Shown piece by piece: positions 5,768 to 6,017 of a stretch of DNA of 6,017 bases (position 1 is the first letter of the stretch; each line of letters starts with the position of its first letter). Origin of the DNA: Rhodospirillales bacterium (GTDB taxonomy: Bacteria > Pseudomonadota > Alphaproteobacteria > Rhodospirillales > JADHTD01); contig JADHTD010000184.1 of assembly GCA_016776525.1 (NCBI GenBank), positions 1-6,017 of the forward strand. The letters are read 5' to 3'. Under the pieces are notes generated by a model. That model saw only the letters and a list, made by a program, of their open reading frames with translations, ran no database searches and was not told the origin of the DNA. The translations under genes and the position numbers were made by a program.

Positions 5768-6017
5768 ATGGCAAACCAAAGAAAAATATGGGTCGCTTGC
5801 GGGCTGTTGCTTGCGGCGGCGATCCTTTTGGGGCTCACCCGTCCGGCCGTGGCGGAAATACAATCCTGCCGCCAATTGCATGATGCGGTTTTTCTGGACG
5901 AACCGGATGAAGTGAGCGAAATCTTGGAATCCGGCGTCAGTGTCAACTGCCGCAATGAAATCGGCCAGACGCCCTTGATGACCTCGGCGGAAGTGGGCAG
6001 CTTGGAATGCTTGGTCG
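5768..6017 (+). CDS. Exported ankyrin-repeat protein, N-terminal part (runs off the right edge)
   Basis: The ATG at 5768 opens a frame that stays open to the edge (83 residues). An in-frame TAG at 5747 rules out a much earlier start. Residues 1-29 form a classical signal peptide: basic start MANQRK, hydrophobic core IWVACGLLLAAAILLGL (7-23), then a likely signal-peptidase I site AVA before Glu30. Cys11 is too early and lacks a lipobox, so it is not a lipoprotein. The mature part shows ankyrin-type helices and turn: LHDAVFLDEPDEVSEILESG, then VNCRNEIGQTPLM, where the loop and (G)QTPLM are the repeat's hallmark, and a second repeat begins as the window ends. Such proteins usually bind other proteins in the periplasm; the partner is unknown. 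Cys34 and Cys58 could form a disulfide after export. Confidence 0.85.
   Translation, partial: MANQRKIWVACGLLLAAAILLGLTRPAVAEIQSCRQLHDAVFLDEPDEVSEILESGVSVNCRNEIGQTPLMTSAEVGSLECLV

Noticed and set aside
5798..5800. Cys11 of the ankyrin protein as a lipoprotein cysteine.
   Set aside because: The preceding residues are not a lipobox, and the cysteine falls before the hydrophobic core is complete; an AVA signal-peptidase I site follows later.

Overview
The window is GC-rich and densely coded. Codon choice, protein relationships and gene types suggest an alphaproteobacterium, perhaps Rhodospirillales-like. That placement is inferred from overall feel, not from a marker gene. There are eight protein genes: two run off the window edges and six are complete. 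I see no rRNA, tRNA, insertion sequence, CRISPR array or phage gene.

Layout. (1) Bases 1-385, minus strand: the N-terminal 128 residues of a gamma-glutamyltransferase-family protein. (2) Bases 386-663: a divergent intergenic region with a perfect 10-bp inverted repeat (493-539) between two outward-facing genes. (3) Bases 664-3477, plus strand: a tight three-gene operon. It encodes a short-chain dehydrogenase/reductase (SDR) homologue without the usual catalytic residues, an acetolactate-synthase-like thiamine diphosphate (ThDP) enzyme with a GTG start, and a small NIPSNAP protein whose ATG overlaps the preceding stop. (4) Bases 3563-4075: a YbaK/ProX-type aminoacyl-tRNA deacylase with its own extended -10 promoter, followed by a strong intrinsic terminator (4097-4143). 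(5) Bases 4187-4951: a canonical SDR oxidoreductase. (6) Bases 4964-5614, minus strand: a CJM1_0395/SprA-related putative metalloprotease (HExxH), convergent with the SDR across only 12 bp. (7) From 5768 to the right edge: an exported ankyrin-repeat protein, divergent from the metalloprotease.

How the genes may work together. The 664-3477 operon looks like a small metabolic module. The ThDP enzyme would make or break a C-C bond next to a carbonyl, the SDR-like protein would act on or bind a related compound, and the NIPSNAP protein is translationally coupled to the ThDP enzyme. The substrate cannot be read from the sequence. The other genes appear to be independent units.

The items most worth a second look are the operon of unknown substrate, the tetrad-less SDR, the inverted repeat between the divergent genes, and the promoter geometry of the 5614/5768 divergent pair, where the predicted transcription starts fall almost on the start codons.
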